Shown piece after piece: positions 8,983-18,519 of a DNA stretch of 64,000 bases. A program made the position numbers and the translations under genes. Origin of the DNA: Leptospira sp. WS4.C2 (GTDB taxonomy: Bacteria > Spirochaetota > Leptospiria > Leptospirales > Leptospiraceae). Location of the stretch: NCBI RefSeq assembly GCF_040833985.1, contig NZ_CP162139.1:3506501-3570500 (forward strand), given 5' to 3'. The notes under the pieces were generated by a model. The model was not told where the DNA came from. It made no database searches and worked only from the letters and a program-made list of their open reading frames with translations. Within the stretch, counting starts at the first letter, position 1; every line of letters starts with the position of its first letter.

Positions 8983-9567
8983 TTACTTTAGACTTTTTTC
9001 CACTGCCGTATCAGGATATGCTTCTAGGACATTCGGCTCGGCAAGAATCTCATTTGCCTTTTCTACGGATAAATATCCTGGTTCGGTTTTAAAACTTACC
9101 AAACGGGGGGAAAGTTGATTTAGAACTTGGATCCCGTATTTTTTTGAAATTCGATCTAGAGAAACTTGCGATTGGTCACTAGAAAAAGTAATAATTAATA
9201 CACCAGGTAAAACTATGTTTGGCCCCATACCTACTGCCGTTGAATAAACTTCTGTTACTTGGGGGTTTGGTGCTGATTTGGAGGAATTCGGAAACAAAAT
9301 TTTACCAGGTGGTCGAACATTCCAACCAGATTTAATTCCTTGTTTGTTCTGGTGGTTTTGTTTGTTGATAGAAATTTTTGCGAGGTCTACGTATTCAGCC
9401 ACAACATTCGGATTTCTATAAAAAGTTTTGGTAACTCCACCTTCAACAAAACTAATGGAATTTGGTGGCTCTTTGGATTCCGCATTCAAGGTTACAAATG
9501 AAACCAATTCGACAATCACTACTGAGGATAACCAAAAAAATAAATTCAATCGTAGGTGCCGTGTCAT
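8983..9567 (-). CDS. Exported protein resembling a subtilase prodomain
   Basis: About 194 residues from the ATG at 9567, five bases past the stop of the protease gene and preceded by an AGG. It begins with a positively charged signal peptide, has a low-complexity middle, and a C-terminal 80 residues that read like an I9/fervidolysin-type propeptide: a Val-Leu-Ile-Ile-Thr-Phe strand, Leu-x-x-Ile-x-x-Lys-Tyr-Gly-Ile, a central strand, a Ser-Val-Glu-Lys-Ala-Asn helix, and a final Glu-Pro-Asn-Val-Leu-Glu-Ala-Tyr-Pro-Asp, the usual end of such prodomains. The neighbouring subtilase lacks a prodomain, so this may act in trans as folding helper or inhibitor. The function is inferred. Confidence 0.65.
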   Translation of the reverse strand: MTRHLRLNLFFWLSSVVIVELVSFVTLNAESKEPPNSISFVEGGVTKTFYRNPNVVAEYVDLAKISINKQNHQNKQGIKSGWNVRPPGKILFPNSSKSAPNPQVTEVYSTAVGMGPNIVLPGVLIITFSSDQSQVSLDRISKKYGIQVLNQLSPRLVSFKTEPGYLSVEKANEILAEPNVLEAYPDTAVEKSLK

Positions 9568-9571
9568 AAAT

Positions 9572-11263
9572 TTACCTGCCATAAATCCGTAATTGAACTG
9601 AGTTGATTTGTCCCGTGTCTGTGACACTAGCATCAAAAACTCTAATCACCCAAGTTCCATTCGGGTTTTCTCCTAAATGACGGGCTAAACCAAAACGATA
9701 AGTTGAGGAACCAGTCATAGATGCTATTGATGTATTTCCTGAAGAACATAAACTACTGTTATACGGATTTACGCAAGCATGAGGTTCTGTGAGTGTACTT
9801 GTTGTACCATTGGGGGAAGTGATCTGAATCAGAAGTTCAGGAAAGTAAGTGTGGTTTGAAGTGAACTCAACGTCCATATATTCGATATAATTAATACCAG
9901 CTGAAACTGGATAATTCAGAGTAGCCCCGGTCACTAAATCATTATCGGGAATAGGAGTATTTGGTGATATTGCGAGCATGGTGTAGGTAACTTGTGGTGC
10001 CGCAATGGGAGTCCAAGAACTTCCGTAGTTTAACAAACTAACTGCATCCACAGCACCAAATCCATATTTATGATTGATGTTTAATCCTGCTGCATTCATA
10101 GTCCAATCGGAATCTACAGGATCATTTTTCCTTGCTGAATAAGCAACTAACTCACGTATATCGCGCCAACTCAACTCAGGACGTTGACTTAATAACAAGG
10201 CAATAACCCCCGCAGCCAAAGGTGTCGCAGAAGATGTCCCATTGAATTTTTTTGTGTAGTTGCCTAGAGAATAATCACCGGATGAGCCACCAACATTCAA
10301 TCCAAAAGCTCCTGTAGCATCTGTTGTTGAGATAGCAGTGGTATAGGCTGTTGCACTATTTCCTTGCGTATGGGCTACCGCCCATACGTTGGAGCCTGAT
10401 TCCGAATAATTTGCCTTCTTACCATCCTGCCCAATTCCACCAATAGCCATAACGCCATAATAATTGGCCTGTCCATCATAGTTAGCGTTATCTACAAGGA
10501 TGGGAGAAACTATACTCCCACCATTGGCGCCGTTTCCGGCTGCCCATACGTATACAGTTCCTTTCCCAGATTTTCCTAAGCGAATGCCTTCATTGACGCC
10601 TTGTTGCCAAAGAGCACTGGAAGGCCAAAGCCAACCATATCCATCAGGAGATCCCCAACTATTATTGGATATAGAAACCCGTGAAGACTCATTTACCATA
10701 GCTCTGTATTCATCAGATGTATAAATTGTGGATTTTTCTAAAATGTTAACACCAACTAACTTGGAACAAGGTGCTGCACCACGAACACCAATATTATTTC
10801 CACCCCGAGCAGCAATCACTCCACCCACTGCAGAGCCGTGGAAGCTGTTCGAATAAGAATGAGTTGGATAAATTGTGTTATTAAGAAGATTTAAACCTCT
10901 AGCTGTTACTGAAATATTCTGAGTAAGATCTTCATGCCTAATATCTAGACCATCATCCACCACACTCACAATTACTTGGTTTCCAGAAATATTCTGGTTC
11001 CACACAGAACTGACATTTGCATCCTCACCTATGGTACCTCCCAGTTGGCCTAAATTTTGTAAATGCCATTGGTCGCTATAGAATGAGTCGGTAGAGCTCG
11101 CGGAAAAAGTACAATTTTCCTCGGACGCATTTGCTAGCGTTTGAAAAAGAAGATAATACAAAAACAGATCACTAATTTTATCATTGTCATTTATAGGATT
11201 ACAATTCCCAAACGACAAACTGAGGAATGTGAGGACAGAGAGTATAGTTTTCGCTCGATTCAT
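9572..11263 (-). CDS. Kexin-like S8 serine protease lipoprotein with P-domain
   Basis: 563 residues. A signal peptide ends in Phe-Gly-Asn-Cys (Cys21, probable lipoprotein). The subtilase domain spans about 60-410, with catalytic Asp103 in Val-Val-Asp-Asp-Gly-Leu-Asp, His142 in Phe-His-Gly-Ser, oxyanion Asn244 and Ser344 in Gly-Thr-Ser-Ser-Ala-Thr-Pro. The C-terminal 130 residues are a proprotein-convertase P/Homo-B domain (Asn-Gly-Thr-Trp near the end). The order matches kexin/furin, but only about 40 residues separate Cys21 from the mature-type start, so the usual N-terminal prodomain is absent. The next gene, five bases downstream, may supply it. Confidence 0.92.
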   Translation of the reverse strand: MNRAKTILSVLTFLSLSFGNCNPINDNDKISDLFLYYLLFQTLANASEENCTFSASSTDSFYSDQWHLQNLGQLGGTIGEDANVSSVWNQNISGNQVIVSVVDDGLDIRHEDLTQNISVTARGLNLLNNTIYPTHSYSNSFHGSAVGGVIAARGGNNIGVRGAAPCSKLVGVNILEKSTIYTSDEYRAMVNESSRVSISNNSWGSPDGYGWLWPSSALWQQGVNEGIRLGKSGKGTVYVWAAGNGANGGSIVSPILVDNANYDGQANYYGVMAIGGIGQDGKKANYSESGSNVWAVAHTQGNSATAYTTAISTTDATGAFGLNVGGSSGDYSLGNYTKKFNGTSSATPLAAGVIALLLSQRPELSWRDIRELVAYSARKNDPVDSDWTMNAAGLNINHKYGFGAVDAVSLLNYGSSWTPIAAPQVTYTMLAISPNTPIPDNDLVTGATLNYPVSAGINYIEYMDVEFTSNHTYFPELLIQITSPNGTTSTLTEPHACVNPYNSSLCSSGNTSIASMTGSSTYRFGLARHLGENPNGTWVIRVFDASVTDTGQINSVQLRIYGR

Positions 11264-11344
11264 CTAATCAAAATCCCTGACATACTTCTTATAACATCCA
11301 AACGGTCCGAATCAACCGAATTCCCAAGAAATTTGGAATCTTTT

Positions 11345-12406
11345 TTAAGCTTTTGCTTCCGCCAATCGTTTGGATCTGTCTTCTTGGACTAAAGCATCAA
11401 TCAATTCATCCAGATCACCTTCCATAATGGCCGGAAGATTATGACTAGTAAAACCAATTCGGTGGTCAGTACAACGCCCTTGAGGAAAGTTATAAGTTCG
11501 AATTCGTTCTGACCTATCACCAGACCCGACTTGTGCCTTTTTCAATGCATCTGCGCTCTGTTTTGCGGCATCTGCTGCTTGGTCAACGATCCGAGCACGT
11601 AAAACTCGCATCGCTTTATCGCGGTTTTTAATCTGAGAACGTTCTTCCTGAGAAGCGACCACAATTCCGGTAGGAATATGAGTGATTCGAACAGCAGAGT
11701 CAGTTGTGTTAACGTGCTGTCCACCAGCGCCTGACGAACGATATACATCAATTCGCAAGTCACTTTCTTTGATTTCCACTTCTTTTTCTTCCGCTTCAGG
11801 AAGAATAGCAACTGTTACTGCAGAGGTATGAATTCTTCCACCTGATTCGGTTTCCGGAATTCTTTGTACGCGATGAGTACCAGATTCAAATTTAAATAAA
11901 TCGTATGCCTTATCATCATCTAAGGAAAATACAATCTCTTTAAAACCGCCGATCCCTGTAGGACTTGCATCAATAATTTCAGCTCTGATACCTTGTTTGT
12001 CCGCATACTTATTGTACATACGAAATAAATCCGCACAAAACAACCCGGACTCTTCTCCACCTGTTCCTGCACGAATTTCCACAAGGATACTTTTTCCAGA
12101 ATTTGGATCCGGAGGTAATAACATGATTTCGAGTTCTTTCGCTAACTCTTCTAACTTTTTTTCACCTTCTTCGATCTCTGATTTCAGCATCGAGTGCATG
12201 TCCGCATCATTTTCCGATTCGAGAAGTGACTTTGCATCTTGGCAATCTTTCGTTATTTTTAAATACTCATCTGCCTTTGTATATACTGGCGTTAGGCGAG
12301 ATCTTTCTTTCGATAGATTCTTCAAAGTATCGGATGAAGTGGCTTTTGCGAGCTCATCCTCGATACGCAGGTATTTTTCTTGAATTTTTTTCAATCTATC
12401 TATCAT
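11345..12406 (-). CDS. prfA: Peptide chain release factor 1
   Basis: Recognises UAA and UAG stop codons and triggers peptide release. 353 residues, normal length. The Gly-Gly-Gln motif appears in Gly-Ala-Gly-Gly-Gln-His-Val-Asn (about residue 230), and the codon-reading tripeptide is Pro-Glu-Thr in Arg-Ile-Pro-Glu-Thr-Glu-Ser, the RF1 (P-x-T) class rather than RF2 (SPF). It is divergent from the EcsC-like gene. No prmC methyltransferase gene adjoins it here. Confidence 0.97.
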   Translation of the reverse strand: MIDRLKKIQEKYLRIEDELAKATSSDTLKNLSKERSRLTPVYTKADEYLKITKDCQDAKSLLESENDADMHSMLKSEIEEGEKKLEELAKELEIMLLPPDPNSGKSILVEIRAGTGGEESGLFCADLFRMYNKYADKQGIRAEIIDASPTGIGGFKEIVFSLDDDKAYDLFKFESGTHRVQRIPETESGGRIHTSAVTVAILPEAEEKEVEIKESDLRIDVYRSSGAGGQHVNTTDSAVRITHIPTGIVVASQEERSQIKNRDKAMRVLRARIVDQAADAAKQSADALKKAQVGSGDRSERIRTYNFPQGRCTDHRIGFTSHNLPAIMEGDLDELIDALVQEDRSKRLAEAKA

Positions 12407-12473
12407 GTCTATGGAAAGGATACAGAATGCCTATTTTTGATAAACCAAAATCTAGGCAGGAATTAAGAAACCC

Positions 12474-13094
12474 GTGAACGAAACACCATCCAAGGCCCAA
12501 TCCGAAGGTTTTTTAGACGGCCTAGTCGAATTATTTGCAGGTCTAGAGGATTACAGAAGTCCTTATGCGCCCACAATCCAACCTCCAGACAATCTCATAC
12601 AGGAATTGGTTCAAAATGCGTCCTTCAAATCAGGGCTCGTTAGTGCTACCTGCTCCCTCCCCCCGGGGCCTCTTGGGATACTCAGTATCCTCCCAGAATT
12701 ACTCTTTGTTTACCGAATCCAAGGTCATTTGATTTTGGATATTGCCGCCCTTTACGGAAAAGAAGTTCAGGTCACAAGAGAATTGTTATTATATTGTCTT
12801 TTCAAACATGGTGGTGCACACGTGTTCCGCAAAATTATTGAAGAATCTTCTCTGAAAATTTTAATTCGCCCAACAACCGTTAGAGTATTTCAAACAATGT
12901 TAGAAAAATTAGGAATACTGATTTCTAAGTCTATCATTCGAAAACAATTTGCTCGTTGGATTCCTATTGGAGGGGCAGTAGTGACTGGAACCTTTGCCTA
13001 TTATGACACAAAACGTGTTGGCCAAACAGCGATGGACCTCTTTTCTAAAGAAATACACGCTGAAGAAATCAGAGAGTTATTGGAGTCTCAGTGA
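12474..13094 (+). CDS. EcsC-family-like protein
   Basis: 206 residues from a GTG start. A central part with Gly-Leu-Val-Ser-Ala, Leu-Pro-Glu-Leu-Leu and Arg-Ile-Gln-x-His-Leu-Ile-Leu-Asp-Ile-Ala-Ala-Leu-Tyr-Gly resembles EcsC proteins, which are membrane-associated and of poorly known role (EcsC sits in an ABC-transporter operon in Bacillus). Two hydrophobic stretches (about 60-85 and 165-185) may touch the membrane. It overlaps the next lipoprotein gene by GTGA, so they are co-translated. No enzyme activity can be assigned. Confidence 0.65.
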   Translation: MNETPSKAQSEGFLDGLVELFAGLEDYRSPYAPTIQPPDNLIQELVQNASFKSGLVSATCSLPPGPLGILSILPELLFVYRIQGHLILDIAALYGKEVQVTRELLLYCLFKHGGAHVFRKIIEESSLKILIRPTTVRVFQTMLEKLGILISKSIIRKQFARWIPIGGAVVTGTFAYYDTKRVGQTAMDLFSKEIHAEEIRELLESQ

Positions 13095-14221
13095 AATTAT
13101 TTTCTTTCTTAATCCCTGTTGTTGTCTTATTCCTTCTTTCTTGCCAATCAAAACATGAATCTTTAGTTTCCGAAATAGAAGACTTAATCTCAAAAGAAAA
13201 ATATGAAAAAGCCTTGGTTCTATTACAAGATAGACTTTCCGCAAATCGTTCAACATCAGAAATACTTTCTAAAAATAAACCGAACCAACCAAGGTTATTT
13301 GCACTTTCAGAAGATAGAACAAAAATAGTTTGGACAGAAAACAAAACTCTCTTTTTTAAAGATTTAGTAAATGACAATAGAAATTCTATTGAATTGAAAC
13401 TACGACCTGACTCAATACAAGTTTCAGCTAACGGAAATTACGTGGCCATCCAATACCCATTAAAACAGTATGGTGGTTGTGCTTTATTTGGTTACTCGAC
13501 ATCGGACTCCTCATTGGAGCATGAGTCTATTGTTCATATACCATGCAAAACTGGAATGACGATCTCTAATTCAGGAGATGTGTTACTATATTTTTTTGAA
13601 AACCAACTCTTTGTTGAAAAAACAGGCAACAATTCTAAACCGGAAAAATTTATTTCTGGAGACCTTTTTCCTACCCCTTATCCAAAATTAAAAACTCACT
13701 ATCATATAACTTCCATAGGAAATGAGTTTTTGGTTTGGTCGGGAATTGGCGGATCTTACAACTTATTCTTTTTAAATTTGGAATCTAAAAGAGTGGTGCT
13801 TCTTTCAAAAGACATTGTGCTACCGAGATTCTATTACAACAACGGAAATTCAGGATATGTTGTTGGAGGAAAAATCGGTGACCTTTATTTAAAGGAAGTG
13901 GTCTACCATCAAGGCAAAACTCCCTCCATCAATCGAGGAATCCCGATCGTAGCTCGCGAAGCGTTCTCCTGGCGAATGAGTGGAAAAGACGAATTTATTA
14001 CCACTAACCAAAATGATCCTAACCAACCCATGAAATGGAAAGTGTCCGGCAAAAAAGAACATTTTCCCTTCTTTCTTGAAAGATTATGGGGAGTTGCTGG
14101 AGACAGAATTGTTTACGAAAGCAAAAGAGGAGAATTGGTGTTAGATGATCTTATTTTTTCAGAAGATGATTGGATGATTTATGAATATTTCAAAAAAGTG
14201 AGAAAAATGAACGATGGCTAA
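13091..14221 (+). CDS. Lipoprotein of unknown function
   Basis: 376 residues starting at a GTG overlapping the previous stop. The signal peptide ends in Phe-Leu-Leu-Ser-Cys (Cys18). A short helical part rich in Glu and Lys follows (about 25-55, TPR-like in feel), and then a long beta-rich part that may be a WD/beta-propeller-like fold judging from repeated short strands such as Leu-Phe-Ala-Leu-Ser-Glu-Asp and Tyr-Val-Ala-Ile-Gln. I do not recognise the family. Its last four bases overlap the convergent small Cys-rich gene. Confidence 0.7.
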   Translation: MKLFSFLIPVVVLFLLSCQSKHESLVSEIEDLISKEKYEKALVLLQDRLSANRSTSEILSKNKPNQPRLFALSEDRTKIVWTENKTLFFKDLVNDNRNSIELKLRPDSIQVSANGNYVAIQYPLKQYGGCALFGYSTSDSSLEHESIVHIPCKTGMTISNSGDVLLYFFENQLFVEKTGNNSKPEKFISGDLFPTPYPKLKTHYHITSIGNEFLVWSGIGGSYNLFFLNLESKRVVLLSKDIVLPRFYYNNGNSGYVVGGKIGDLYLKEVVYHQGKTPSINRGIPIVAREAFSWRMSGKDEFITTNQNDPNQPMKWKVSGKKEHFPFFLERLWGVAGDRIVYESKRGELVLDDLIFSEDDWMIYEYFKKVRKMNDG

Positions 14222-14415
14222 GCCGCTTGTTCTTTTTCTTTTTTTGCTGAGAAGATATCACAAGCTTTGTAAGTATCCGTGATACAATGGGAAGTCAGTC
14301 TTTCCAAATCCTCAGTTTGTAAACGGTCTCTGGAACTAGGACAAACTGAAAGTCCTTTAGTATACAAAGGGCATTTTACATAAAACTCATTTTTCGGAAG
14401 GGACTTCTGTGCCAT
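14218..14415 (-). CDS. Small four-cysteine protein
   Basis: 65 residues from the ATG at 14415 (a TTG at 14454 would add 13). It has four cysteines: Tyr-Val-Lys-Cys-Pro-Leu-Tyr, Ser-Val-Cys-Pro, Ser-His-Cys-Ile and Lys-Ala-Cys-Asp, spaced about 10, 19 and 8 residues apart. This could be a small zinc or iron-sulfur site. There is no signal peptide, so it is cytoplasmic. The tail is Lys/Glu-rich. I do not recognise the family; coding is supported by the compact fit between the flanking genes and the patterned cysteines. Confidence 0.55.
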   Translation of the reverse strand: MAQKSLPKNEFYVKCPLYTKGLSVCPSSRDRLQTEDLERLTSHCITDTYKACDIFSAKKEKEQAA

Positions 14416-14513
14416 AACTCTGAAAATTTTTTGTGGAAAGGTATCCCCTGTCAAATCGATTTTGGCTCTGCTCCCAAAATTAACGGTTCAAAAAACTCTA
14501 TTATCCCAAAAAA

Positions 14514-15653
14514 TTAAAAGTACAAGTTTAAGATCCTTGGACTCTCAACCGATTCCACCTGATCCTCATTAGAAAAGTCTCGAAGGTTAAAAGTTTTTCC
14601 ATTCCAATTTTTGCCAAATAAATGCCCAGTCATAAACACTTGCACAAGATCTTGAGCTTTAGTTGATTTGATAAACTTTGGAAGGCCTTCCTGTTTCCAA
14701 ACATTCGCATTCTCTAAATCTAAAGATTGCCATTTCATATCAGGATAAGACGCAGATGGAGAAATCAACCCGTCGATGGGTTTACCAACAAGTCGATTGT
14801 AAATGTTAACATCAAAAACTTCCTGTCCGATAAATACTGCCACTTTCCAACCAGGAACAATCCAAACTCTGTCTTGAGTGGTTTCACCTGGAGAAAGAAA
14901 TTTTATTTCGTCTTCTGTTAATAAAGTTTTTTTAACAAGAGGATCCATTAATTTTCCATCTGCGGAGAATGGAACAGCAACGTTGTACAATGGACCTTTC
15001 GGATCAAGAACAAGACTCCCCTTAACGATCTTGGGGTTTGGTAAAATAATCGTTCCAGCTAATATCGGTACGTTGTATTGTTTTGCTAATTCGGAAAACG
15101 TTCTGACATAAACTTCTGCCATTTTTTCCGCTTTTAAATAAAACAAATCGGAAACTGTAAAGGTTTCTCCTTTGGTTTTTAAGGCAGATTCAAAAGAATC
15201 CGCATTTAAAAATCTGGATTTTTCATCTAGAAACAACAACCCTGTTCCGGTATGTTCAGGAAGAATAACAATTGTTTTTCGATCAAAAATTCCAGAAGAT
15301 TTCCCTTTAGTCAAAGTCTCTTCGATTCGTTCTCTCCACCACTCTTCTTTGACAAAGTCTTCCGGTTGCAGAACTAACTGAATTCCTACTAAATTTCCGT
15401 ATTTTCGATCTGTTCCATTAGTTTGAATGAATACATCATTCCAGGGTTTTGTAGGTTTCGCAATATCTTCATCCACTTCAGGTTTGCTAAAATTAAAATC
15501 GAAATTGAAATCAAAACTAATATCTGGTTTTGGAATATCAATTTTTGGTAATGTGGTGTGATCATCTTTTAGAAGTGATGCAGAAAAAAAACCGAAACAA
15601 AACAAAAGGATAAAGAGAAGAATTTTATAAGGTGGAACATATAAATTATGCAT
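14514..15653 (-). CDS. Nitrilase-fold protein lacking the catalytic cysteine
   Basis: 379 residues with an N-terminal membrane anchor or signal (residues 10-26), a Asp/Phe/Lys-rich linker, and a carbon-nitrogen-hydrolase-like body. The catalytic Glu lies in Leu-Pro-Glu-His-Thr-Gly (about residue 133), the Lys region in Tyr-Asn-Val-Ala-Val-Pro-Phe ... Pro-Leu-Val-Lys-Lys, but the position normally read as Ile-Cys-Tyr-Asp is Ile-Gly-Gln-Glu (about 275-278), so the nucleophile is gone. It may be a non-catalytic binding protein or an acyltransferase relative (Lnt-type) that has lost activity. The start overlaps the Nudix stop by eight bases; it is the last gene of the 14.5-21.4 kb run. Confidence 0.68.
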   Translation of the reverse strand: MHNLYVPPYKILLFILLFCFGFFSASLLKDDHTTLPKIDIPKPDISFDFNFDFNFSKPEVDEDIAKPTKPWNDVFIQTNGTDRKYGNLVGIQLVLQPEDFVKEEWWRERIEETLTKGKSSGIFDRKTIVILPEHTGTGLLFLDEKSRFLNADSFESALKTKGETFTVSDLFYLKAEKMAEVYVRTFSELAKQYNVPILAGTIILPNPKIVKGSLVLDPKGPLYNVAVPFSADGKLMDPLVKKTLLTEDEIKFLSPGETTQDRVWIVPGWKVAVFIGQEVFDVNIYNRLVGKPIDGLISPSASYPDMKWQSLDLENANVWKQEGLPKFIKSTKAQDLVQVFMTGHLFGKNWNGKTFNLRDFSNEDQVESVESPRILNLYF

Positions 15654-16068
15654 ATTTTTTTAAATAGAGTTGGACTGCATCCAACATATACTCCGAAAAA
15701 AGTTTGGATGGATCAAAAGTTGAAATATCAACCCAGTCCATATAGTCGTGTTCATCTGATAACTGAATTTTTCCGTCCAAAAGTTTGGCCGAATAAGCAA
15801 TGATGATACAAGGGAAGTTTCCTTCATTAACCCTATGTTTATGAATAAAAATTGGTTCAGGATTTACATCAATTTTAATTTGGTCTCCCAATTCTTCAGA
15901 AATTTCCCGAAAGATACTCTCAGACCAGTCAGAAAAAAATTCATCTTCGTTCATCCGACCGCCAGGAAGATCTCCATGACCAGACTTTCTATCTCGTAAA
16001 ACCAACAATTGGTCCCCATTGCGTAGAAATAACTTTTGCGTAATTTGAAAAAAACCGTGGTTACTCAC
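15646..16068 (-). CDS. Nudix hydrolase with extended Nudix box
   Basis: 140 residues from a GTG at 16068, which overlaps the upstream stop as GTGA and has a GGGGAAA ribosome-binding site; the frame also opens at a TTG at 16083. The Nudix box reads Gly-Gly-Arg-Met-Asn-Glu-Asp-Glu, then ten residues, then Arg-Glu-Ile-Ser-Glu-Glu-Leu-Gly. The canonical spacing has seven, so there is a three-residue insertion in the loop; the metal-binding REUxEExG half is intact. Nudix enzymes cleave nucleoside diphosphates linked to other groups; the substrate is unknown. It is co-translated with the SAHH-like gene. Confidence 0.85.
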   Translation of the reverse strand: MSNHGFFQITQKLFLRNGDQLLVLRDRKSGHGDLPGGRMNEDEFFSDWSESIFREISEELGDQIKIDVNPEPIFIHKHRVNEGNFPCIIIAYSAKLLDGKIQLSDEHDYMDWVDISTFDPSKLFSEYMLDAVQLYLKKYA

Positions 16069-18515
16069 AAAAAATTTCCCCAAACATCGATTTGGTGGTC
16101 TACTGCATATAAATCTGGGTTCGGAAGTTTTTGGGATTTATAATCATTCACCATACCTAGGGATACACTAGCAAGTTGTGAAATAATTGGATCCATTGAT
16201 TCCGTCGGAACGCCAAAAAACAAAAAGTTCACTGGACTACCGTCACTGATAAGAAACACTTCTTTTTCGATTTGTTTTTTCTCTATCTTAAAAAGAATCC
16301 TAGAACCTAAGTCCATTTGCGTTTGTGGATCTAAAATCCTATGAAAAGATACAATCAAATCTTCTCCACCTAACCTTGGCATATCGGAAAGATTTAATTC
16401 ATTAATCCATTTGATAAAATCAGCAAATTCTACTGTTTTTGTAGAACCAGAAGCAATAAACAATTGTTTGTGTTTGCTATTTAGTATCCAAGATTCCCAA
16501 GCATTGGGTAAAATAATGGATTCACCAGTTACACCGATAATGAGATCAATTTCTGCAAATTCAGAATCAGACAAATGAGAGAAGGTTGATTTTAAATATC
16601 TCGACTCTGATTCAAATTTTCGATCTACTTCTAGGATATCTAAATTATTTTCATGAAGGAAACCGCCAATTAGGTATCGTTTTAAGAAACCTCCGATGTT
16701 GCCTTTCGATCCGAGTAATAAAACTTTTCTTTTTGATAGTACCTTTCCGATTCCATGCAAAGTGTTGTCCAAAGCATTCAAAATAGAACGAGCAACTTCC
16801 TTAGATTCTTCTTGTGTTTTTTCATTAGAGATAGCAATCGAAAAGGCGGGCAGAAATAATGATTTTTTCTCTTCTTTCACTTTAACCAAACGATCGTAAC
16901 CATTTCGAGTGTGTTCAATCGTTCCAATGACATAGGTCTTTAAAATTTCACTGAATGATTTTTCTTTTATGGAACTATCTTTTGTTTCTACCCAAAATTC
17001 ATCTAAAACAGCTCCAAACGAAATCCCATCTAATGCACGTTCGTTCAGAATGGGAGCAACATAACCACCATCTTCGATCAAAATTAATTTCTCATTTTTG
17101 GGAATTACAGACAATAATTTGTTTAAGAACAAAAATACTGCCAATCTTCTCATTGCATCAAAAAAACCTAATTTAGCATCCTCTAATTTATGACGGAATG
17201 TGGAATGAATTTCAAAATCACTATACAGTGGTGATACGCCATAATAGGGAGTATTGTTTTTTGTAAGTTTAAATTCAAGACCCGCCATAAAGAACATTTC
17301 TGTTGGAATATCCAACAAAATATCTAAATACACGGGAGGAATGTTTCCACCATATTTAACAAAAGCAACATCTAGAGAATTCACTTTTAATCTTCTAAAG
17401 GCTTCTATAAGGGAAATGATTTCAGAGGTAATGTGATGAATTAAAAAAACATTGATTCCTTCAAAACTAAAATTGTGGCAATTGGAATTTGCGATTTGTT
17501 CCAATAGAGGCATTCGTTTTAAATAAAAGGAAGAGTCGAGTAAGGTTCTCTTCTGATTGATACTAAAATTCAGAACACGATCTAAACGGGAAAGGTCAAC
17601 GTAAACCGAAACCTTTCCAATCAGGGCACGAATGGTATTCCCCTCTTTGATTTTTTTTGAGGCAGAAGAATCTTCCAATAAAAGAAAAAGTTTTTTTAAA
17701 ATCGTTAGTGAAACACTCGGGTCCGAACTCAAAATCAAGTTTCGGTATTGTTCTTCCCAATAGAAATTGATGTTTGTGAGTTTTCCAAGAGGGGTTTTTT
17801 CAATTTGCGAAAATACCTTACTAAAATGGCTATTTTCTTCTTCGTAAAAAGTTTCCCCTTTTTGTGCAACATTGATCATTCCATTACTGAGTGATTCGCT
17901 GATTTTCGAAGCTCCCGCAATGTAAGTTCTTGTATGAGCATCACTGATAATTTCATGTTTGATATTTGCTAAATTCAAACATCCATCTTCTTGTGTATCT
18001 ATTGTTATGCGAAGAAAAAAATCACCAATCCTATATTGGCTTGCGACTCTTTCCATCAGTATGTAATATCCAGAAGGATGTACAAAATCTGCTTCAAAAG
18101 GAAATAATAATGCAACCGAAGAATTACGGTTGGGATCTTCTCCGTAAAATTCTGGATGAATTTTTTTTGCAACCGATTGTTGTTGGAAAGATCCAAATAC
18201 AAAACGCAAATTCTCTTCAAATTGTTCCCGAAACAAAACCCAATCTTTTAAAATTCCTGCTCTTGCAAAAACCTGAACATGTTGGATATGCATATCCACT
18301 AACTCATGATTGATATTCGGATTTATTTTATAAGTGAAAGATAAATCCCCAGGAAGGGAATGTAATTGGTTCCCAATTTCTTCCCCGATGGTCCGAGAAA
18401 GAATCGAAAGCCCGAAAAATATTCTTAAATTTGTAAGGTCTATCTCCCAAAGGCCATCTTCCACAGGAAGAAGGACTGGCCCAAGAGATGTATGTATTTG
18501 ATTCTGTTTGGTCAT
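16065..18515 (-). CDS. Large SAH-hydrolase-like NAD-binding protein
   Basis: 816 residues from the ATG at 18515. The first 350 residues match nothing I know. From about 355 on, the order resembles S-adenosylhomocysteine hydrolase: a [11 protein letters not shown] helix-strand start, [16 protein letters not shown], a Rossmann loop [12 protein letters not shown], and Ser-Asp-Gly-Ser-Pro-Val-Asn-Phe near the C-terminus where AhcY has Gly-Arg-Leu-Val-Asn-Leu. AhcY is about 430-470 residues, so this is a fusion or distant relative rather than the housekeeping enzyme. The similarity is by eye only. It lies between an MDR dehydrogenase and a Nudix gene. Confidence 0.6.
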   Translation of the reverse strand: MTKQNQIHTSLGPVLLPVEDGLWEIDLTNLRIFFGLSILSRTIGEEIGNQLHSLPGDLSFTYKINPNINHELVDMHIQHVQVFARAGILKDWVLFREQFEENLRFVFGSFQQQSVAKKIHPEFYGEDPNRNSSVALLFPFEADFVHPSGYYILMERVASQYRIGDFFLRITIDTQEDGCLNLANIKHEIISDAHTRTYIAGASKISESLSNGMINVAQKGETFYEEENSHFSKVFSQIEKTPLGKLTNINFYWEEQYRNLILSSDPSVSLTILKKLFLLLEDSSASKKIKEGNTIRALIGKVSVYVDLSRLDRVLNFSINQKRTLLDSSFYLKRMPLLEQIANSNCHNFSFEGINVFLIHHITSEIISLIEAFRRLKVNSLDVAFVKYGGNIPPVYLDILLDIPTEMFFMAGLEFKLTKNNTPYYGVSPLYSDFEIHSTFRHKLEDAKLGFFDAMRRLAVFLFLNKLLSVIPKNEKLILIEDGGYVAPILNERALDGISFGAVLDEFWVETKDSSIKEKSFSEILKTYVIGTIEHTRNGYDRLVKVKEEKKSLFLPAFSIAISNEKTQEESKEVARSILNALDNTLHGIGKVLSKRKVLLLGSKGNIGGFLKRYLIGGFLHENNLDILEVDRKFESESRYLKSTFSHLSDSEFAEIDLIIGVTGESIILPNAWESWILNSKHKQLFIASGSTKTVEFADFIKWINELNLSDMPRLGGEDLIVSFHRILDPQTQMDLGSRILFKIEKKQIEKEVFLISDGSPVNFLFFGVPTESMDPIISQLASVSLGMVNDYKSQKLPNPDLYAVDHQIDVWGNFL

Positions 18516-18519
18516 AAGG

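Noticed and set aside
8983..11263. Protease and prodomain-like gene as one protein broken by a frameshift
   Set aside because: The prodomain part comes after, not before, the catalytic part and starts with its own signal peptide, so it is not a broken single gene.
11997..12383. 128-codon plus-strand open frame
   Set aside because: It is antisense to prfA, low in complexity (Ser/Phe-rich) and without support.
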